Part shown: positions 15,301-30,300 of the stretch, piece by piece
Layout of the letters: each line of letters starts with the position of its first letter
How positions within the stretch are numbered: the stretch's first letter is position 1
Assembly (NCBI GenBank): GCA_026874595.1
Contig: CM049310.1
Span: 27,759,058 to 27,823,057, forward strand
Origin: Sipunculus nudus
Taxonomy: Eukaryota > Annelida > Sipuncula > Golfingiida > Sipunculidae
DNA: 64,000 nt
Direction of reading: 5' to 3'
Notes under the pieces: generated by a model
Database searches by the model: none
What the model was told of the DNA's origin: nothing
What the model saw: only the letters and a program-made list of their open reading frames with translations
Made by a program: the position numbers and the translations under genes

Positions 15301-18300
15301 CCTGAAGCTTGATTAACCCCGGACATAAGATGTCTGGTTAAGAGTTAAGATTAAGAAGGTTTGGTGTACAAGAACTCACCGCCTTGCCCTGCAGCTGGAT
15401 TAACCCCGGACAGAAGATATCTGGTTTAGAGTTAGGATTAAGAGGGTTTGGTGTATGAGAACTCACCGCCTTGCCCTGCAGCTGGATTAACCCCGGACAG
15501 AAGATGTCTGGTTTAGAGTTAGGATTAAGATGGTTTGGTGTATGAGAACTCAACACCTTGCCCTGCAGCTTGATGAACCCCGGACAGAAGATGTCTGGTT
15601 TAGAGTAAGGATTAATTGGGTTTGGTGTATGAGAACTCACCGCCTTGCCCTGCAGCTGGATTAACCCCGGACAGAAGATGTCTGGTTTAGAGTTAGGATT
15701 AAGATGGTTTGGTGTAAGAGAACTCACCGCCTTGCCCTGCAGCTGGATTAATCCCGGACAGAAGATGTCTGGTTTAGAGTTAGGATTAAGATGGTTTGGT
15801 TTATGAGAACTCACCGCCTTGCTCTGCAGCGTGATTAACCCCGGACAGAAGATGTCTGGTTTAGAGTTAGGATTAAGATGGTTTGGTGTATGAGAACTCA
15901 CCGCCTTGCCCTGCAGCTGGATTAACCCTTGACAGAAGATGTCTGGTTTAGAGTTAGGATTAAGAGGGTTTGGTGTATGAGAACTCATCGCCTGCCCTGC
16001 AGCTGGATTAACCCCGGACAGAGGATGTCTGGTTTAGAGTAAGTATTAAGATGGTTTGGTGTATGAGAACTCACAGCCTTGCCCTGCAGCTTGATTAACC
16101 CCGGACAGAAGATGTCTGGTTTAGAGTTAAGATTAAGATGGTTTGGTGTACGAGAACTCACCGCCTTGCCCTGCAGCTGGATTAACCCCGGACAGAAGAT
16201 GTCTGGTTTAGAGTTAGGATTAAGATGGTTTGGTGTATGAGAACTCACCGCCTTGCCCTGCAGCTTGATTAACCCCGGACAAAAGATGTCTGGTTTAGAG
16301 TTAAGATTAAGATGGTTTGGTGTATGAGAACTCACCGCCTTGCCCTGCAGCTGGATTAACCCCGGACAGAAGATGTCTGGTTTAGAGTTAAGATTAAGAT
16401 GGTTTGGTGTATGAGAACTCACCGCCTTGCCCTGCAGCTGGATTAACCCCGGACAGAAGAGGTCTGGTTTAGAGTAAGGATTAAGATGGTTTGGTGTATG
16501 AGAACTCACCCCCTTGCCCTGCAGCTTGATTAACCCCGGAGAGAAGATGTCTGGTTTAGAGTTAAGATTAAGATGGTTTGCTGTACGAGAACTCACCGCC
16601 TTGCCCTGCAGCTGGAATAACCCCGGACAGAAGATATCTGGTTTAGAGTTAGGATTAAGAGGGTTTGGGGTATGAGAACACACCGCCTTGCCCTGCTGCG
16701 GGATTAACCCCGGACAGAAGATGTCTGGTTTAGAGTTAGGATTAAGATGGTTTGGTGTATGAGAACTCACCCCTTGCCCTGCAGCTTGATTAACCCCGGA
16801 CAGAAAATGTCTGGTTTAGAGTTAAGATTAAGATGGTTTGGTGTACGAGAACTCACCGCCTTGCCCTGCAGCTGGATTAACCCCGGACAGAAGATATCTG
16901 GTTTAGAGTTAGGAATAAGATGGTTTGGTGTATGAAAACTCACCGCCTTGCCCTGCAGCTGGATTAACCCCGGACAGAAGATGTCTGGTTTAGAGTAAGG
17001 ATTAAGATGGTTTGGTGTATGAGAACTCACCCCCTTGCCCTGCAGCTTGATTAACCCCGGACAGAAGATATCTGGTTTAGAGTTAGGATTAAGAGGGTTT
17101 GGTGTATAAGAACACACCGCCTTGCCCTGCAGCTGGATTAACCCCGGACAGAAGATGTCTTGTTTAGAGTTAGGATTAAGATGGTTTGGTGTATGAGAAC
17201 TCACCGCCTTGCCCTGCAGCTTGATTAACCCCGGACAGAAAATGTCTGGTTTGGAGTTAGTATTAAGATGGTTTGGTGTACGAGAACTCACCCCCTTGCC
17301 CTGAAGCTTGATTAACCCCGGACATAAGATGTCTGGTTAAGAGTTAAGATTAAGAAGGTTTGGTGTACAAGAACTCACCGCCTTGCCCTGCAGCTGGATT
17401 AACCCCGGACAGAAGATATCTGGTTTAGAGTTAGGATTAAGATGGTTTGGTGTATGAGAACTCACCCCCTTGCCCTGAAGCTTGATTAGCCCCGGACATA
17501 AGATGTCTGGTTAAGAGTTAAGATTAAGAAGGTTTGGTGTACAAGAACTCACCGCCTTGCCCTGCAGCTGGATTAACCCCGGACAGAAGATATCTGGTTT
17601 AGAGTTAGGATTAAGAGGGTTTGGTGTATGAGAACTCACCGCCTTGCCCTGCAGCTGGATTAACCCCGGACAGAAGATGTCTGGTTTAGAGTTAGGATTA
17701 AGATGGTTTGGTGTATGAGAACTCAACACCTTGCCCTGCAGCTTGATGAACCCCGGACAGAAGATGTCTGGTTTAGAGTAAGGATTAAGTGGGTTTGGTG
17801 TATGAGAACTCACCGCCTTGCCCTGCAGCTGGATTAACCCCGGACAGAAGATGTCTGGTTTAGAGTTAGGATTAAGATGGTTTGGTGTAAGAGAACTCAC
17901 CGCCTTGCCCTGCAGCTGGATTAATCCCGGACAGAAGATGTCTGGTTTAGAGTTAGGATTAAGATGGTTTGGTGTATGAGAACTCACCGCCTTGCTCTGC
18001 AGCTGGATTAACCCCGGACAGAAGATGTCTGGTTTAGAGTTAGGATTAAGATGGTTTGGTGTATGAGAACTCACCGCCTTGCCCTGCAGCTGGATTAACC
18101 CCGGACAGAAGATGTCTGGTTTAGAGTTAGGATTAAGGTGGTTTAGTGTATGAGAACTCACCGCCTTGCCCTGCAAATGGATAAACCCCGGACAGATGAT
18201 GTCTGGTTTAGAGTTAGGATTAAGAGGGTTTGGTGTATGAGAACTCATCGCCTGCCCTGCAGCTGGATTAACCCCGGACAGATGATGTCTGGTTTAGAGT

Positions 18301-21300
18301 AAGTATTAAGAGGGTTTGGTGTATGAGAACTCACAGCCTTGCCCTGCAGCTGGATTAACCCCGGACAGAAGATGTCTGGTTTAGAGTTAAGATTAAGATG
18401 GTTTGGTGTATGAGAACTCATCGCCTTGCCCTGCAGCTTGATTAACCCCGGACAGACGATGACATTATTGTTTAGAGTTAGGATTAAGATGGTTTGGTGT
18501 ATGAGAACTCACCGCCTTGCCCTGCAGCTTGATTAACCCCGGACAGAAGATGTCTGGTTTAGAGTTAGGATTAAGAGGGTTTGGTGTATGAGAACTCACC
18601 CCCTTGCCCTGCAGCTGGATTAACCCCGGACAGAAGATGTCTGGTTTAGAGTTAGGATTAAGATGGTTTGGTGTATGAGAACTCACCGCCTTGCCCTGCA
18701 GCTGGATTAACCCCGGACAGAAGATGTCTGGTTAAGAGTTAGGATTAAGATGGTTTGGTGTACGAGAACTCACCGCCTTGCCCTGCAGCGTGATTAACCC
18801 CGGACAGAAGATATCTGGTTTAGAGTTAGGATTAAGAGGGTTTGGTGTATGAGAACTCGCAGCCTTGCAATGCAGCTTGATTAACCCCGGAGAGAAGATG
18901 TCTGGTTTAGAGTTAAGATTAAGATGGTTTGGTGTATGAGAACTCACCGCCTTGCCCTGAAGCTTAATGAACCCCGGACAGAAAATGTCTGGTTTAGAGT
19001 TAGGATTAAGATGATTTGGTGTATGAGAACTCACCGCCTTGCCCTGCAGCTTGATAAACCCGGACAGAAGATGTCTGGTTTAGAGTTAGGATTAAGGTGG
19101 TTTGGTGTATGAGAACTCACCGCCTTGCCCTGCAGCTGGATTAACCCCGGACAGATGATGTCTGGTTTAGAGTTAGGATTAAGAGGGTTTGGTGTATGAG
19201 AACTCATCGCCTTGCCCTGCAGCTGGATTAACCCCGGACAGAGGATGTCTTGTTTAGAGTAAGTATTAAGATGGTTTGGTGTATGAGAACTCACCGCCTT
19301 GCCCTGCAGTTTGATTAACCCCGGACAGAAGATGTCTGGTTTAGAGTTAAGATTAAGATGGTTTGGTGTATGAGAACTCACCGCCTTGCCCTGCAGCTGG
19401 ATTAACCCCGGACAGAAGATGTCTGGTTTAGAGTAAGGATTAAGATGGTTTGGTGTATGAGAACTCACCCCCTTGCCCTGCAGCTTGATTAACCCCGGAG
19501 AGAAGATGTCTGGTTTAGAGTTAAGATTAAGATGGTTTGCTGTACGAGAACTCACCGCCTTGCCCTGCAGCTGGAATAACCCCGGACAGAAGATATCTGG
19601 TTTAGAGTTAGGATTAAGAGGGTTTGGGGTATGAGAACACACCGCCTTGCCCTGCTGCGGGATTAACCCCGGACAGAAGATGTCTGGTTTAGAGTTAGGA
19701 TTAAGATGGTTTGGTGTATGAGAACTCACCCCTTGCCCTGCAGCTTGATTAACCCCGGACAGAAAATGTCTGGTTTAGAGTTAAGATTAAGATGGTTTGG
19801 TGTACGAGAACTCACCGCCTTGCCCTGCAGCTGGATTAACCCCGGACAGAAGATATCTGGTTTAGAGTTAGGAATAAGATGGTTTGGTGTATGAAAACTC
19901 ACCGCCTTGCCCTGCAGCTGGATTAACCCCGGACAGAAGATGTCTGGTTTAGAGTAAGGATTAAGATGGTTTGGTGTATGAGAACTCACCCCCTTGCCCT
20001 GCAGCTTGATTAACCCCGGACAGAAGATATCTGGTTTAGAGTTAGGATTAAGAGGGTTTGGTGTATAAGAACACACCGCCTTGCCCTGCAGCTGGATTAA
20101 CCCCGGACAGAAGATGTCTTGTTTAGAGTTAGGATTAAGATGGTTTGGTGTATGAGAACTCACCGCCTTGCCCTGCAGCTTGATTAACCCCGGACAGAAA
20201 ATGTCTGGTTTAGAGTTAGTATTAAGATGGTTTGGTGTACGAGAACTCACCCCCTTGCCCTGAAGCTTGATTAACCCCGGACATAAGATGTCTGGTTAAG
20301 AGTTAAGATTAAGAAGGTTTGGTGTACAAGAACTCACCGCCTTGCCCTGCAGCTGGATTAACCCCGGACAGAAGATATCTGGTTTAGAGTTAGGATTAAG
20401 ATGGTTTGGTGTATGAGAACTCACCCCCTTGCCCTGAAGCTTGATTAGCCCCGGACATAAGATGTCTGGTTAAGAGTTAAGATTAAGAAGGTTTGGTGTA
20501 CAAGAACTCACCGCCTTGCCCTGCAGCTGGATTAACCCCGGACAGAAGATATCTGGTTTAGAGTTAGGATTAAGAGGGTTTGGTGTATGAGAACTCACCG
20601 CCTTGCCCTGCAGCTGGATTAACCCCGGACAGAAGATGTCTGGTTTAGAGTTAGGATTAAGATGGTTTGGTGTATGAGAACTCAACACCTTGCCCTGCAG
20701 CTTGATGAACCCCGGACAGAAGATGTCTGGTTTAGAGTAAGGATTAAGTGGGTTTGGTGTATGAGAACTCACCGCCTTGCCCTGCAGCTGGATTAACCCC
20801 GGACAGAAGATGTCTGGTTTAGAGTTAGGATTAAGATGGTTTGGTGTAAGAGAACTCACCGCCTTGCCCTGCAGCTGGATTAATCCCGGACAGAAGATGT
20901 CTGGTTTAGAGTTAGGATTAAGATGGTTTGGTGTATGAGAACTCACCGCCTTGCTCTGCAGCTGGATTAACCCCGGACAGAAGATGTCTGGTTTAGAGTT
21001 AGGATTAAGATGGTTTGGTGTATGAGAACTCACCGCCTTGCCCTGCAGCTGGATTAACCCCGGACAGAAGATGTCTGGTTTAGAGTTAGGATTAAGGTGG
21101 TTTGGTGTATGAGAACTCACCGCCTTGCCCTGCAAATGGATAAACCCCGGACAGATGATGTCTGGTTTAGAGTTAGGATTAAGAGGGTTTGGTGTATGAG
21201 AACTCATCGCCTGCCCTGCAGCTGGATTAACCCCGGACAGATGATGTCTGGTTTAGAGTAAGTATTAAGAGGGTTTGGTGTATGAGAACTCACAGCCTTG

Positions 21301-24300
21301 CCCTGCAGCTGGATTAACCCCGGACAGAAGATGTCTGGTTTAGAGTTAAGATTAAGATGGTTTGGTGTATGAGAACTCATCGCCTTGCCCTGCAGCTTGA
21401 TTAACCCCGGACAGACGATGACATTATTGTTTAGAGTTAGGATTAAGATGGTTTGGTGTATGAGAACTCACCGCCTTGCCCTGCAGCTTGATTAACCCCG
21501 GACAGAAGATGTCTGGTTTAGAGTTAGGATTAAGAGGGTTTGGTGTATGAGAACTCACCCCCTTGCCCTGCAGCTGGATTAACCCCGGACAGAAGATGTC
21601 TGGTTTAGAGTTAGGATTAAGATGGTTTGGTGTATGAGAACTCACCGCCTTGCCCTGCAGCTGGATTAACCCCGGACAGAAGATGTCTGGTTAAGAGTTA
21701 GGATTAAGATGGTTTGGTGTACGAGAACTCACCGCCTTGCCCTGCAGCGTGATTAACCCCGGACAGAAGATATCTGGTTTAGAGTTAGGATTAAGAGGGT
21801 TTGGTGTATGAGAACTCGCAGCCTTGCAATGCAGCTTGATTAACCCCGGAGAGAAGATGTCTGGTTTAGAGTTAAGATTAAGATGGTTTGGTGTATGAGA
21901 ACTCACCGCCTTGACCTGCAGCTTAATGAACCCCGGACAGAAAATGTCTGGTTTAGAGTTAGGATTAAGATGATTTGGTGTATGAGAACTCACCGCCTTG
22001 CCCTGCAGCTTGATAAACCCGGACAGAAGATGTCTGGTTTAGAGTTAGGATTAAGGTGGTTTGGTGTATGAGAACTCACCGCCTTGCCCTGCAGCTGGAT
22101 TAACCCCGGACAGATGATGTCTGGTTTAGAGTTAGGATTAAGAGGGTTTGGTGTATGAGAACTCATCGCCTTGCCCTGCAGCTGGATTAACCCCGGACAG
22201 AGGATGTCTTGTTTAGAGTAAGTATTAAGATGGTTTGGTGTATGAGAACTCACCGCCTTGCCCTGCAGCTTGATTAACCCCGGACAGAAGATGTCTGGTT
22301 TAGAGTTAGGATTAAGATGGTTTGGTGTATGAGAACTCAACGGCTTGCCCTGCAGCTGGATTAACCCCGGACAGAAGATGTCTGGTTTAGAGTTAGGATT
22401 ATGATGGTTTGGTGTTCGAGAACTCACCGCCTTGCCCTGCAGCGTGATTAACCCTGGACAGAAGATATCTGGTTTAGAGTTAGAATTAAGAGGGTTTGGT
22501 GTATGAGAACTCACAGCCTTGCCCTGCAGCTTTATTAACCCCGGAGAGAAGATGTCTGGTTTAGAGTTAAGATTAAGATGGTTTGGTGTATGAGAACTCA
22601 CCGCCTTGCCTGCAGCGTGATGAACCCCGGACAGAAGATGTCTGGTTAAGAGTTAGGATTAAGATGGTTTGGTGTATGAGAACTCACCGCCTTGCCCTGC
22701 AGCTTAATGAACCCTGGACAGAAAATGTCTGGTTTAGAGTTAGGATTTAGATAGTTTGGTGTATGAGAACTCACCGCCTTGCCCTGCAGCTTGATTAACC
22801 CCGGACAGAAGATGTCTGGTTTAGAGTTAGTATTAACATGGTTTGGTGGATGAGAACTCAACGCCTTGCCCTGCAGCTTGATTAACCCCGGGCAGAAGAT
22901 GTATGGTTTAGAGTTAAGATTAAGATGGTTTGGTGTACGAGAACTCACCGCCTTGCCCTGCAGCTTGATTAACCCGGGAAAGAAGATGTCTGGTTTAGAG
23001 TTAAGATTAAGATGGTTTGGTGTATGAGAACTCACCGCCTTGCCCTGCAGCTGGATTAACCCCGGACAGAAGATGTCTGGTTTAGAGTTAGGGTTAAGAT
23101 GGTTTGGTGTATGAGAACTCACCGCCTTGCCCTGCAGCTTGATAAACCCCGGACAGAAGATGTCTGGTTTAGAGTTAAGATTAAGATGGTTTGGTGTATG
23201 AGAACTCACCGCCTTGCCCTGCAGCGTGATTAACCCCGGACAGGAGATGTCTGGTTTAGAGTTAGGATTAAGGCGGTTTGATGTATGAGAACTCACCGCC
23301 TTGCCCTGCAGCTTGATTAACCCCGGACAGAAGATGTCTGGTTTAGAGTTAGGATTAAGGTGGTTTGGTGTATGATAACTCACCGCCTTGCCCTGCAACT
23401 GGATTAACCCCGGACAGATGATGTCTGGTTTAGAGTTAGGATTAAGAGGGTTTGGTGTATGAGAACTCATCGCCTTGCCCTGCAGCTGGATTAACCCCGG
23501 ACAGAGGATGTCTGGTTTAGAGTAAGTATTAAGATGGTTTGGTGTATGAGAACTCACAGCCTTGCCCTGCAGCTTGATTAACCCCGGACAGAAGATGTCT
23601 GGTTTAGAGTTAAGATTAAGATGGTTTGGTGTATGAGAACTCACCGCCTTGCCCTGCAGCTGGATTAACCCCGGACAGAAGATGTCTGGTTTAGAGTTAG
23701 GATTAAGATGGTTTGGTGTATGAGAACTCACCGCCTTGCCCTGCAGCTTGATTAACCCCGGACAGAAGATGTCTGGTTTAGAGTTAAGATTAAGATGGTT
23801 TGGTGTATGAGAGCTCACCGCCTTGCCCTGCAGCTTGATTTACTCCGGACAGAAGATGTCTGGTTTAGAGTTAAGATTAAGATGGTTTGGTGTACGAGAA
23901 CTCACCGCCTTGCCCTGCAGCTGGATTAACCCCGGACAGAAGATATCTGGTTTAGAGTTAGGATTAAGAGGGTTTGGGGTATGAGAACTCACCGCCTTGC
24001 CCTGCAGCTGGATTAACCCCGGACAGAAGATGTCTGGTTTAGAGTTAGGATTAAGATGGTTTGGTGTATGAGAACTCAACACCTTGCCCTGCAGCTTGAT
24101 GAACCCCGGACAGAAGATGTCTGGTTTAGAGTAAGGATTAAGTGGGTTTTGTGTATGAGAACTCACCGCCTTGCCCTGCAGCTGGATTAACCCCGGACAG
24201 AAGATGTCTGGTTTAGAGTTAGGATTAAGATGGTTTGGTGTAAGAGAACTCACCGCCTTGCCCTGCAGCTGGATTAATCCCGGACAGAAGATGTCTGGTT

Positions 24301-27300
24301 TAGAGTTAGGATTAAGATGGTTTGGTGTATGAGAACTCACCGCCTTGCTCTGCAGCGTGATTAACCCCGGACAGAAGATGTCTGGTTTAGAGTTAGGATT
24401 AAGATGGTTTGGTGTATGAGAACTCACCGCCTTGCCCTGCAGCGTGATTAACCCCGGACAGAAGATGTCTGGTTTAGAGTTAGGATTAAGAGGGTTTGGT
24501 GTATGAGAACTCATCGCCTGCCCTGCAGCTGGATTAACCCCGGACAGAGGATATCTGGTTTAGAGTAAGTATTAAGATGGTTTGGTGTATGAGAACTCAC
24601 AGCCTTGCCCTGCAGCTTGATTAACCCCGGACAGAAGATGTCTGGTTTAGAGTTAAGATTAAGATGGTTTGGTGTATGAGAACTCACCGCCTTGCCCTGC
24701 AGCTGGATTAACCCCGGACAGAAGATGTCTGGTTTAGAGTTAGGATTTAGATGGTTTGGTGTATGAGAACTCACCGCCTTGCCCTGCAGCTTGATTAACC
24801 CCGGACAGAAGATGTCTGGTTTAGAGTTAAGATTAAGATGGTTTGGTGTATGAGAACTCACCGCCTTGCCCTGCAGCTGGATTAACCCCGGACAGAAGAT
24901 GTCTGGTTTAGAGTTAAGATTAAGATGGTTTGGTGTATGAGAACTCACCGCCTTGCCCTGCAGCTGGATTAACCCCGGACAGAAGATGTCTGGTTTAGAG
25001 TAAGGATTAAGATGGTTTGGTGTATGAGAACTCACCCCCTTGCCCTGCAGCTTGATTAACCCCGGAGAGAAGATGTCTGGTTTAGAGTTAAGATTAAGAT
25101 GGTTTGCTGTACGAGAACTCACCGCCTTGCCCTGCAGCTGGAATAACCCCGGACAGAAGATATCTGGTTTAGAGTTAGGATTAAGAGGGTTTGGGGTATG
25201 AGAACACACCGCCATGCCCTGCTGCGGGATTAACCCCGGACAGAAGATGTCTGGTTTAGAGTTAGGATTAAGATGGTTTGGTGTATGAGAACTCACCCCT
25301 TGCCCTGCAGCTTGATTAACCCCGGACAGAAAATGTCTGGTTTAGAGTTAAGATTAAGATGGTTTGGTGTACGAGAACTCACCGCCTTGCCCTGCAGCTG
25401 GATTAACCCCGGACAGAAGATATCTGGTTTAGAGTTAGGAATAAGATGGTTTGGTGTATGAAAACTCACCGCCTTGCCCTGCAGCTGGATTAACCCCGGA
25501 CAGAAGATGTCTGGTTTAGAGTAAGGATTAAGATGGTTTGGTGTATGAGAACTCACCCCCTTGCCCTGCAGCTTGATTAACCCCGGACAGAAGATATCTG
25601 GTTTAGAGTTAGGATTAAGAGGGTTTGGTGTATAAGAACACACCGCCTTGCCCTGCAGCTGGATTAACCCCGGACAGAAGATGTCTTGTTTAGAGTTAGG
25701 ATTAAGATGGTTTGGTGTATGAGAACTCACCGCCTTGCCCTGCAGCTTGATTAACCCCGGACAGAAAATGTCTGGTTTAGAGTTAGTATTAAGATGGTTT
25801 GGTGTACGAGAACTCACCCCCTTGCCCTGAAGCTTGATTAACCCCGGACATAAGATGTCTGGTTAAGAGTTAAGATTAAGAAGGTTTGGTGTACAAGAAC
25901 TCACCGCCTTGCCCTGCAGCTGGATTAACCCCGGACAGAAGATATCTGGTTTAGAGTTAGGATTAAGATGGTTTGGTGTATGAGAACTCACCCCCTTGCC
26001 CTGAAGCTTGATTAGCCCCGGACATAAGATGTCTGGTTAAGAGTTAAGATTAAGAAGGTTTGGTGTACAAGAACTCACCGCCTTGCCCTGCAGCTGGATT
26101 AACCCCGGACAGAAGATATCTGGTTTAGAGTTAGGATTAAGAGGGTTTGGTGTATGAGAACTCACCGCCTTGCCCTGCAGCTGGATTAACCCCGGACAGA
26201 AGATGTCTGGTTTAGAGTTAGGATTAAGATGGTTTGGTGTATGAGAACTCAACACCTTGCCCTGCAGCTTGATGAACCCCGGACAGAAGATGTCTGGTTT
26301 AGAGTAAGGATTAAGTGGGTTTGGTGTATGAGAACTCACCGCCTTGCCCTGCAGCTGGATTAACCCCGGACAGAAGATGTCTGGTTTAGAGTTAGGATTA
26401 AGATGGTTTGGTGTAAGAGAACTCACCGCCTTGCCCTGCAGCTGGATTAATCCCGGACAGAAGATGTCTGGTTTAGAGTTAGGATTAAGATGGTTTGGTG
26501 TATGAGAACTCACCGCCTTGCTCTGCAGCTGGATTAACCCCGGACAGAAGATGTCTGGTTTAGAGTTAGGATTATGATGGTTTGGTGTTCGAGAACTCAC
26601 CGCCTTGCCCTGCAGCGTGATTAACCCTGGACAGAAGATATCTGGTTTAGAGTTAGAATTAAGAGGGTTTGGTGTATGAGAACTCACAGCCTTGCCCTGC
26701 AGCTTTATTAACCCCGGAGAGAAGATGTCTGGTTTAGAGTTAAGATTAAGATGGTTTGGTGTATGAGAACTCACCGCCTTGCCCTGCAGCGTGATGAACC
26801 CCGGACAGAAGATGTCTGGTTAAGAGTTAGGATTAAGATGGTTTGGTGTATGAGAACTCACCGCCTTGCCCTGCAGCTTAATGAACCCTGGACAGAAAAT
26901 GTCTGGTTTAGAGTTAGGATTTAGATAGTTTGGTGTATGAGAACTCACCGCCTTGCCCTGCAGCTTGATTAACCCCGGACAGAAGATGTCTGGTTTAGAG
27001 TTAGTATTAACATGGTTTGGTGGATGAGAACTCAACGCCTTGCCCTGCAGCTTGATTAACCCCGGGCAGAAGATGTATGGTTTAGAGTTAAGATTAAGAT
27101 GGTTTGGTGTACGAGAACTCACCGCCTTGCCCTGCAGCTTGATTAACCCGGGAAAGAAGATGTCTGGTTTAGAGTTAAGATTAAGATGGTTTGGTGTATG
27201 AGAACTCACCGCCTTGCCCTGCAGCTGGATTAACCCCGGACAGAAGATGTCTGGTTTAGAGTTAGGGTTAAGATGGTTTGGTGTATGAGAACTCACCGCC

Positions 27301-30300
27301 TTGCCCTGCAGCTTGATAAACCCCGGACAGAAGATGTCTGGTTTAGAGTTAAGATTAAGATGGTTTGGTGTATGAGAACTCACCGCCTTGCCCTGCAGCG
27401 TGATTAACCCCGGACAGGAGATGTCTGGTTTAGAGTTAGGATTAAGGCGGTTTGATGTATGAGAACTCACCGCCTTGCCCTGCAGCTTGATTAACCCCGG
27501 ACAGAAGATGTCTGGTTTAGAGTTAGGATTAAGGTGGTTTGGTGTATGATAACTCACCGCCTTGCCCTGCAACTGGATTAACCCCGGACAGATGATGTCT
27601 GGTTTAGAGTTAGGATTAAGAGGGTTTGGTGTATGAGAACTCATCGCCTTGCCCTGCAGCTGGATTAACCCCGGACAGAGGATGTCTGGTTTAGAGTAAG
27701 TATTAAGATGGTTTGGTGTATGAGAACTCACAGCCTTGCCCTGCAGCTTGATTAACCCCGGACAGAAGATGTCTGGTTTAGAGTTAAGATTAAGATGGTT
27801 TGGTGTATGAGAACTCACCGCCTTGCCCTGCAGCTGGATTAACCCCGGACAGAAGATGTCTGGTTTAGAGTTAGGATTAAGATGGTTTGGTGTATGAGAA
27901 CTCACCGCCTTGCCCTGCAGCTTGATTAACCCCGGACAGAAGATGTCTGGTTTAGAGTTAAGATTAAGATGGTTTGGTGTATGAGAACTCACCGCCTTGC
28001 CCTGCAGTTTGATTAACCCCGGACAGAAGATGTCTGGTTTAGAGTTAAGATTAAGATGGTTTGGTGTATGAGAACTCACCGCCTTGCCCTGCAGCTGGAT
28101 TAACCCCGGACAGAAGATGTCTGGTTTAGAGTAAGGATTAAGATGGTTTGGTGTATGAGAACTCACCCCCTTGCCCTGCAGCTTGATTAACCCCGGAGAG
28201 AAGATGTCTGGTTTAGAGTTAAGATTAAGATGGTTTGCTGTACGAGAACTCACCGCCTTGCCCTGCAGCTGGATTAACCCCGGACAGAAGATATCTGGTT
28301 TAGAGTTAGGATTAAGAGGGTTTGGGGTATGAGAACACACCGCTTTGCCCTGCTGCTGGATTAACCCCGGACAGAAGATGTCTGGTTTAGAGTAAGGATT
28401 AAGATGGTTTGGTGTATGAGAACTAACCCCCTTGCCCTGCAGCTTGATTAACCCCGGACAGAAGATATCTGGTTTAGAGTTAGGATTAAGAGTGTTTGGT
28501 GTATAAGAACACACCGCCTTGCCCTGCAGCTGGATTAACCCCGGACAGAAGATGTCTTGTTTAGAGTTAGGATTAAGATGGTTTGGTATATGAGAACTCA
28601 CCGCCTTGCCCTGCAGCTTGATTAACCCCGGACAGAAAATGTCTGGTTTAGAGTTAGTATTAAGATGGTTTGGTGTACGAGAACTCACCGCCTTGCCCTG
28701 CAGCTGGATTAACCCCGGACAGAAGATGTCTGGTTTAGAGTTAGTATTAAGATGGTTTGGTGTACGAGAGCTCACCGCCTTGCCCTGCAGCTTGATTTAC
28801 TCCGGACAGAAGATGTCTGGTTTAGAGTTAAGATTAAGATGGTTTGGTGTACGAGAACTCACCGCCTTGCCCTGCAGCTGGATTAACCCCGGACAGAAGA
28901 TATCTGGTTTAGAGTTAGGATTAAGAGGGTTTGGGGTATGAGAACTCACCGCCTTGCCCTGCAGCTGGATTAACCCCGGACAGAAGATGTCTGGTTTAGA
29001 GTTAGGATTAAGATGGTTTGGTGTATGAGAACTCAACACCTTGCCCTGCAGCTTGATGAACCCCGGACAGAAGATGTCTGGTTTAGAGTAAGGATTAAGT
29101 GGGTTTTGTGTATGAGAACTCACCGCCTTGCCCTGCAGCTGGATTAACCCCGGACAGAAGATGTCTGGTTTAGAGTTAGGATTAAGATGGTTTGGTGTAA
29201 GAGAACTCACCGCCTTGCCCTGCAGCTGGATTAATCCCGGACAGAAGATGTCTGGTTTAGAGTTAGGATTAAGATGGTTTGGTGTATGAGAACTCACCGC
29301 CTTGCTCTGCAGCGTGATTAACCCCGGACAGAAGATGTCTGGTTTAGAGTTAGGATTAAGATGGTTTGGTGTATGAGAACTCACCGCCTTGCCCTGCAGC
29401 GTGATTAACCCCGGACAGAAGATGTCTGGTTTAGAGTTAGGATTAAGAGGGTTTGGTGTATGAGAACTCATCGCCTGCCCTGCAGCTGGATTAACCCCGG
29501 ACAGAGGATATCTGGTTTAGAGTAAGTATTAAGATGGTTTGGTGTATGAGAACTCACAGCCTTGCCCTGCAGCTTGATTAACCCCGGACAGAAGATGTCT
29601 GGTTTAGAGTTAAGATTAAGATGGTTTGGTGTATGAGAACTCACCGCCTTGCCCTGCAGCTGGATTAACCCCGGACAGAAGATGTCTGGTTTAGAGTTAG
29701 GATTTAGATGGTTTGGTGTATGAGAACTCACCGCCTTGCCCTGCAGCTTGATTAACCCCGGACAGAAGATGTCTGGTTTAGAGTTAAGATTAAGATGGTT
29801 TGGTGTATGAGAACTCACCGCCTTGCCCTGCAGCTGGATTAACCCCGGACAGAAGATGTCTGGTTTAGAGTTAAGATTAAGATGGTTTGGTGTATGAGAA
29901 CTCACCGCCTTGCCCTGCAGCTGGATTAACCCCGGACAGAAGATGTCTGGTTTAGAGTAAGGATTAAGATGGTTTGGTGTATGAGAACTCACCCCCTTGC
30001 CCTGCAGCTTGATTAACCCCGGAGAGAAGATGTCTGGTTTAGAGTTAAGATTAAGATGGTTTGCTGTACGAGAACTCACCGCCTTGCCCTGCAGCTGGAA
30101 TAACCCCGGACAGAAGATATCTGGTTTAGAGTTAGGATTAAGAGGGTTTGGGGTATGAGAACACACCGCCATGCCCTGCTGCGGGATTAACCCCGGACAG
30201 AAGATGTCTGGTTTAGAGTTAGGATTAAGATGGTTTGGTGTATGAGAACTCACCCCTTGCCCTGCAGCTTGATTAACCCCGGACAGAAAATGTCTGGTTT